From assembly GCA_002729295.1 (NCBI GenBank), contig PBTU01000110.1, forward strand, positions 1 to 17,530: a stretch of DNA of 17,530 bases, written 5' to 3'. Position 1 is the first letter of the stretch; every line of letters starts with the position of its first letter. Source of the DNA: Verrucomicrobiales bacterium (GTDB lineage: Bacteria > Verrucomicrobiota > Verrucomicrobiia > Verrucomicrobiales > Akkermansiaceae). Below, in pieces: positions 13,768 to 17,530 of this stretch. Both the position numbers and the translations under genes were made by a program. Below the pieces are notes generated by a model. The model was given only the letters and a program-made list of their open reading frames with translations. It was not told where the DNA came from and did not search any database.

Positions 13768-15336
13768 ATGGCAGGACAACGGCATCACTTTTTGGACGGG
13801 TTACGCGGGGTGGCGATGTTGTTGGGGATTGTGTTGCACGGGGGGATGTCGTTTTTGGGATTTCCGGTGTGGCCGGCGGTGGATGTGAAGTCGGACCCGG
13901 AGCTTTTTTGGTTCATGCTGGATGTGATTCACGGATTCCGGATGCCTTTGTTCTTTTTGGTGAGTGGCTTTTTCACCGCGATGATGTGGAAAAAGCGTGG
14001 AGGGAAAGGAATGTTGAAGCAACGTCTTTTGCGGATCGGAGTGCCCTTGGTGATTGGAACGATGATTATGTTTCCAATCATGGTGGAGCTCGATTCCTGG
14101 GGGAGTGAGGTGACGAAAGAGTGGAGTGAAAGTTCGGGTGGGGAGGGTTTGAGCGCTGCGATTTATGAGGGGGATCTGGGAAAGGTGGATAAGCTGTTGG
14201 CGGCGGGAGCGGATGCGAACGAAAAGGATGGCAGTGGGTCACCGGTGTTGCATTTGGCGGCGGTGGTGGGGCAGGGGAATATCGTGGAGAGCTTGCTCAA
14301 AGGAGGAGCCGAGATCGATGGCAAAGGAGCCGACGGCGACACCGCGTTGATGGCGGCCGCATTTTTTGGAAGAGTCGAAGTGGTGCAGGTTTTGATCGGA
14401 GCGGGAGCGGATGTGAATGCGGAGAATCGCCAAGGCAATACTGTTTTGCAGACCGCGACGATGGATTTTTCAATCGTGGAAATGGTGGGGGAGATGCTGG
14501 CCGTTCCTATCGATGAAGAGATGCCGGAGCGACGAGAGGAATGTGCCCGCTTGCTGATTGAAGTGGGAGCTTTGGACCAAAGAGACGGTTCGATGGACTG
14601 GTATTGGATAGGTGTTTATTTTCCCGTTTTCCATCATTTGTGGTTTCTCTATTACCTCTTGTGGTTGGTCGCGATCTTTGTGCCCGTGGCCTTGATCGGG
14701 AGGAAGATTGGGAAGAGGATTCCTGATTGGGTGATTAAGACGCCGGGATGTTTACTTTGGCTGATTCCGCTCACTCTTTGGCCGCAGACGGGAATGCCGG
14801 GAATGTTTGGCCCGGGGACGGCGGTGGGGATTTTTCCTTGGGGCACGAAGTTAGGCTACTATGCGATCTTCTTCTTTTTCGGTGCTCTCTGTTTCGGGCG
14901 CGGATGGTGGGAAGAAAAAGCCGGGAGCAAATGGTGGGTCTGGCTTCTCGCGGCGGTCCCGTTTTTCTGGTTTGGGAGAGAGTGGGTCCGCGGTGAGGAA
15001 GTGCTCAAAGGCCAGGTGTGTGCGGTGTTTTATGCCTGGTTGGTGATCATCGCGATGATTGGTTTGTTCCGTCGCTTCTTGAATGGCGGGCATCCGAAGT
15101 GGAGGTATCTCTCGGACTCGTCGTATTGGCTTTATCTGGCGCACCTGCCTTTGATTATTGCGCTGCAGATTTTTCTGAGTGATTTGGACTTTCCGGCGAT
15201 TCCCAAGTTCCTGTTCATCTGTTTTGCAGTGACTTCTTTCCTTTTGCTCATCTATCGGTATTTCGTGCGCTACACGTGGATTGGAGCGATCTTGAATGGG
15301 CGCAAACACCTCCCACCGGAGGAGTCGAGCTCTTGA
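13768..15336 (+). CDS. Membrane acyltransferase (acyltransferase-3 type) with inserted ankyrin repeats
   Basis: 522 residues from the ATG at 13768; a TTG three codons upstream is possible but less likely. The N-terminus (FLDGLRGVAMLLGIVLHGG, with His24) is typical of the acyltransferase-3/OpgC group, which transfers acyl or succinyl groups to glycans or lipids across the inner membrane. Three or so helices follow (to ~108), with the basic loop KKRGGKGMLKQRLLRIG. Residues ~127-275 are then a soluble ankyrin block. After it comes the family motif FPVFHHLWFLYYLLWLV (~285-301) and further membrane helices to the C-terminus. The insertion falls in a loop between helices, so the transferase core seems complete on either side. 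The gene is divergent from the sigma gene and may share its control region. The acyl donor and acceptor are unknown. Confidence 0.9.
   Translation: MAGQRHHFLDGLRGVAMLLGIVLHGGMSFLGFPVWPAVDVKSDPELFWFMLDVIHGFRMPLFFLVSGFFTAMMWKKRGGKGMLKQRLLRIGVPLVIGTMIMFPIMVELDSWGSEVTKEWSESSGGEGLSAAIYEGDLGKVDKLLAAGADANEKDGSGSPVLHLAAVVGQGNIVESLLKGGAEIDGKGADGDTALMAAAFFGRVEVVQVLIGAGADVNAENRQGNTVLQTATMDFSIVEMVGEMLAVPIDEEMPERREECARLLIEVGALDQRDGSMDWYWIGVYFPVFHHLWFLYYLLWLVAIFVPVALIGRKIGKRIPDWVIKTPGCLLWLIPLTLWPQTGMPGMFGPGTAVGIFPWGTKLGYYAIFFFFGALCFGRGWWEEKAGSKWWVWLLAAVPFFWFGREWVRGEEVLKGQVCAVFYAWLVIIAMIGLFRRFLNGGHPKWRYLSDSSYWLYLAHLPLIIALQIFLSDLDFPAIPKFLFICFAVTSFLLLIYRYFVRYTWIGAILNGRKHLPPEESSS
14146..14592 (+). repeat. Ankyrin repeat block inside the acyltransferase
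   Basis: About four ankyrin units are encoded within the acyltransferase frame: LSAAIYEGDLGKVDKLLAAG, then SPVLHLAAVVGQGNIVESLL, then DTALMAAAFFGRVEVVQVLI, then a degenerate last unit ending RLLIEVGALDQRDGS. Each complete unit has the (T/P)-x-L-x-x-A-A core and the (L/V)-L-x-x-G-A loop. The block is in frame, with no break, between the membrane helices of the transferase. Confidence 0.93.
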
Positions 15337-15352
15337 GGAAAGAGGCAGAGGC

Positions 15353-16666
15353 TTATTTCCGAATACAATAGATTCGCGCGGAGGTACGGATGAGGAGGTT
15401 TTTTCCGGCGAGAGCAGGGGTGGCCATGCCCATGTCGTCTTCGGCGAGCTGGTTGGTGTGGAGGAGCTCGAAACTCTTCCCGGCTTTGCAGACATTGGTG
15501 CCGCCGTCCTCGTTGAAGCAGAAGATTTTCCCCTGATTGGCCCAAGGTGAGGCCGTGAATCCGGTGGAGCCGGGGAGACGCTGTTTGCCGTATATCTCTT
15601 CTCCGGTTTTGGGGTTGTAAGCGGAGAGATAGCCGCGGTCTAGGAGGACGTAAACTTGGTCTTCATAAAGGAGCGTGGAGGGATTGTAGGGCGCGGCTTT
15701 CCAGCTGCTCCAGGCGACGAATTCGTTGGAGGTCTTTTTTGAGCTGACTGAGATGTCGCCCTTGGCGCCGGGTTTGATGGCGTAGAGCGGGCGCTTGAAG
15801 TCGCCGACGTAACCGGAGGAAATATAGAGCAAGCCATCGTGGGCGTAGGGGGTGGCGATGGTGATGCTGGACATGCCTTTGAAGGACCAGAGTTCCTTTC
15901 CATTGAGATCGTAGGAACGAGTGCGACCGGAGCCGGGGACGATGATTTCGGTGCGCTTTTTGTTTTCCCAAATGTAGGGGTTGGACCAGTTGGATTTTTC
16001 CTCGCGGGGAGTTCTCCAAATCTCCTTGCCGGTCTTTTTGTCGAGGGTGAGGAGGGAGGATTTTTCGTCGTTGTCGTTGACCAAATAGAGGCGGTCTTTG
16101 TGGAGGACGGGTGAGGAAGAAGTGCCCCAACCGTAGCGGGTTTTGTAGGCGGGGACCTTGTGCGACCAGACGACCTTGCCTTGAAAGTCCATCGCGAAGA
16201 GTCCGAGGCTGCCGAAGTAACAATAGACGAGTTCGCCATCGGTGACGGGCGTTTCCGAAGCGTAGGAGTTTTTTAGATGAATGGAGGACTTGGGCTTTCC
16301 TTTGTGAACGGCCTTGTCCCAGAGGAGTTTTCCGGATTCGAGATCGAGGCAGAGGACTTTCCAAAGATGATTGGTGTTTGGGATCTTGAGTCGGTTACCG
16401 CCGAAGTAGAGTCCCTTCTTCGGGCTCTCGGTTTCGCCTTCATTGATCACCGTGGTGAGGAAGACCTTCTTGTCCCATACGATGGGCGAGGACCAACCAC
16501 GTCCGGGGATGTCGGTTTTCCAAGCGACGTTTTCAGTGGTGGACCAAGTGTCAGGAAGATCAGGGTTGTTGGCAACACCGCGTGAGTCCGCTCCCCGAAA
16601 GGCAGGCCAATTTTCCTGGGCAGAAGCATGGAGTAGGAGGGCGAGAGAAAAGATAAGGAGGCGCAT
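15353..16666 (-). CDS. Secreted PQQ-like beta-propeller protein
   Basis: 437 residues from the ATG at 16664-16666, chosen because it begins a normal signal peptide (MRLLIFSLALLLHASAQ); an ATG 18 codons upstream would put a charged extension before it. The mature protein starts with NWPAFRGADSRG, the hallmark opening of PQQ-like propeller proteins common in Planctomycetes and Verrucomicrobia. About seven to eight blades follow, with W-shaped motifs such as ESGKLLWDKAV, FQGKVVWSHKV, KTGKEIWRTP and LNGKELWSFKG. Some family members are quinoprotein dehydrogenases, others are BamB-like scaffolds without cofactor. No cytochrome domain and no convincing PQQ-binding Cys pair is seen, so a binding or scaffold role is as likely as catalysis. 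It is convergent with the acyltransferase (16 nt between stops) and 79 nt downstream of the next gene. Confidence 0.92.
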   Translation of the reverse strand: MRLLIFSLALLLHASAQENWPAFRGADSRGVANNPDLPDTWSTTENVAWKTDIPGRGWSSPIVWDKKVFLTTVINEGETESPKKGLYFGGNRLKIPNTNHLWKVLCLDLESGKLLWDKAVHKGKPKSSIHLKNSYASETPVTDGELVYCYFGSLGLFAMDFQGKVVWSHKVPAYKTRYGWGTSSSPVLHKDRLYLVNDNDEKSSLLTLDKKTGKEIWRTPREEKSNWSNPYIWENKKRTEIIVPGSGRTRSYDLNGKELWSFKGMSSITIATPYAHDGLLYISSGYVGDFKRPLYAIKPGAKGDISVSSKKTSNEFVAWSSWKAAPYNPSTLLYEDQVYVLLDRGYLSAYNPKTGEEIYGKQRLPGSTGFTASPWANQGKIFCFNEDGGTNVCKAGKSFELLHTNQLAEDDMGMATPALAGKNLLIRTSARIYCIRK

Positions 16667-16745
16667 CAAAGTAGAAGGATTTTTAAGAGAAAATCGTTCT
16701 TGGAGCCGAAAGGCGAACAAAGAATGCCGAAAAACGCTGGCTTGC

Positions 16746-17420
16746 CTAGCCGCGTCTGCGCTCGAGGAGGATCATCATCATGAAGGAAAGGACGAGATTC
16801 ATTTCCTGATGAGGGGTCAGGGAGTCGTCGAGTTTTTCGATGGCGAACTTTCCTTCGAGGAAGGCAGGTTGTTTGGTGAGCCGCATGGCGACTTGCCCGT
16901 CGGACTTGGTGGCTCCGTAGCGAGGACGGAAAAGGTAGCCCATCAGGAAACCAAGAATAGGAATTCCACCGAGAAGGCCGTCGAAGAATTTCGAGACCGG
17001 GTTTTCTTCCCGAATGGTGTAGTCGCTGGTGTCGTCACCGGGATTGAAGACATCATAGTGTGCCCGGAAAATACTTTTCCATCCACGTCTTCCGACGGAA
17101 CCAATTTCGGTTCCTTGGGCATTGGTTGAGAAATAGCGAGCCGACCAATCGATGACTTTTTGGGTTTTGATATCCGCGAGCAGGGTGGCCTTGCTTTTGT
17201 CGGTGAAAATTTCGACGTGTTTGCGGAATTTGAGCATTTTTTGTCTCGTGAAACACACTACCCGCCCGTTGGCGTCGGTGACAGTAGCCTGGCTTGCTAG
17301 GGAGAGGATTTTGAAGGAAAGCTTCAGGGGCCACTGGAGATCGGCCATTTGTTTGGCGATGTCGTCGGTGGCGGGAACAGCGGAAGTTTGGGGCGCCAGA
17401 TAGGGATTTTCTTTGTTCAT
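16746..17420 (-). CDS. LURP-one-related / tubby-like domain protein
   Basis: 224 residues. The first ~25 (MNKENPYLAPQTSA...) are polar and Pro-rich. From about residue 30 to 215 the sequence alternates beta-type strands in the style of the LURP-one/tubby-C-like fold: a strand with FKILSLASQATVTDANGRVV, then MLKFRKHVEIFTDKSKATLL, then GTEIGSVGRRGWKSIFRAHYDV. A hydrophobic segment (GGIPILGFLMGYLF) near residue 150 is where scramblase-like relatives have a buried or membrane-associated helix. The last ~20 residues (LVLSFMMMILLERRRG) are also hydrophobic. The role of bacterial members is poorly known. In the 110 nt upstream I see no clear gene; TTGAGA and TAAATT 15 nt apart could be a weak promoter. 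The family call is from the pattern only and could be wrong. Confidence 0.8.
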   Translation of the reverse strand: MNKENPYLAPQTSAVPATDDIAKQMADLQWPLKLSFKILSLASQATVTDANGRVVCFTRQKMLKFRKHVEIFTDKSKATLLADIKTQKVIDWSARYFSTNAQGTEIGSVGRRGWKSIFRAHYDVFNPGDDTSDYTIREENPVSKFFDGLLGGIPILGFLMGYLFRPRYGATKSDGQVAMRLTKQPAFLEGKFAIEKLDDSLTPHQEMNLVLSFMMMILLERRRG

Positions 17421-17530
17421 GAAGCGACGATGATTGTTGGGAATTTAAAAGCAATGGTCATCTCTCAACATTGATAGAAAGAGAAAAAAAACGACAGAGA
17501 AGGCGGAGGACTTAAAGTTTCGTGAGAAAA

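Noticed and set aside
15308..15321. CCTCC-CACC-GGAGG hairpin near the end of the acyltransferase gene
   Set aside because: It lies inside the coding sequence and has no T-run after it; probably chance.

Overview
The window looks like chromosomal DNA from a heterotrophic bacterium of the Planctomycetota-Verrucomicrobiota-Chlamydiota group, most likely a verrucomicrobial lineage. This rests on context: paired secreted sulfatases, a 'WPAFRG' PQQ-like propeller protein, a YVTN-propeller/dihaem cytochrome, an ECF sigma factor carrying a long membrane-anchored extension, and little sign of Shine-Dalgarno sequences. There is no rRNA or marker that fixes the taxon. No phage genes, transposases, CRISPR arrays, tRNA or rRNA were seen.

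Layout. Bases 1-3884 (+): the 3' end of an unrecognised coiled-coil protein, then two secreted type I sulfatases 15 nt apart, probably co-transcribed, for desulfating a sulfated glycan. Bases 3893-5692 (-): lepA (EF4), convergent with the sulfatases. Bases 5946-13661 (-): four same-strand genes. Transcription starts with an ECF-type sigma factor (11712-13661) that continues through one membrane helix into about ten W..(D/N)P..A..W repeats. It is followed 7 nt later by a membrane-anchored repeat protein (10490-11704), 12 nt later by a 1089-residue YVTN propeller/dihaem cytochrome c/ankyrin fusion (7208-10477), and 71 nt later by a paralogue of the first repeat protein (5946-7136). Bases 13768-15336 (+), divergent from the sigma gene: a membrane acyltransferase (acyltransferase-3 type) with an ankyrin block inserted between its membrane helices. 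Bases 15353-17420 (-): a secreted PQQ-like propeller protein and a LURP-one/tubby-like protein.

The most unusual unit is the sigma-cytochrome cluster. The predicted extracytoplasmic part of the sigma factor is built from the same kind of repeat as the two anchored proteins encoded with it, and these two paralogues flank the cytochrome fusion. One reading, which is inference, is an envelope-sensing module in which a membrane-tethered sigma factor and related repeat proteins monitor or assemble with a periplasmic redox protein. A 9-bp perfect inverted repeat with ECF-like promoter elements lies in the 106-nt divergent region between the sigma gene and the ankyrin-acyltransferase gene, so both may be under shared control. 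Ankyrin repeats occur in both the cytochrome and the acyltransferase.

Functions were assigned by reading motifs and domain order; no database search was possible.
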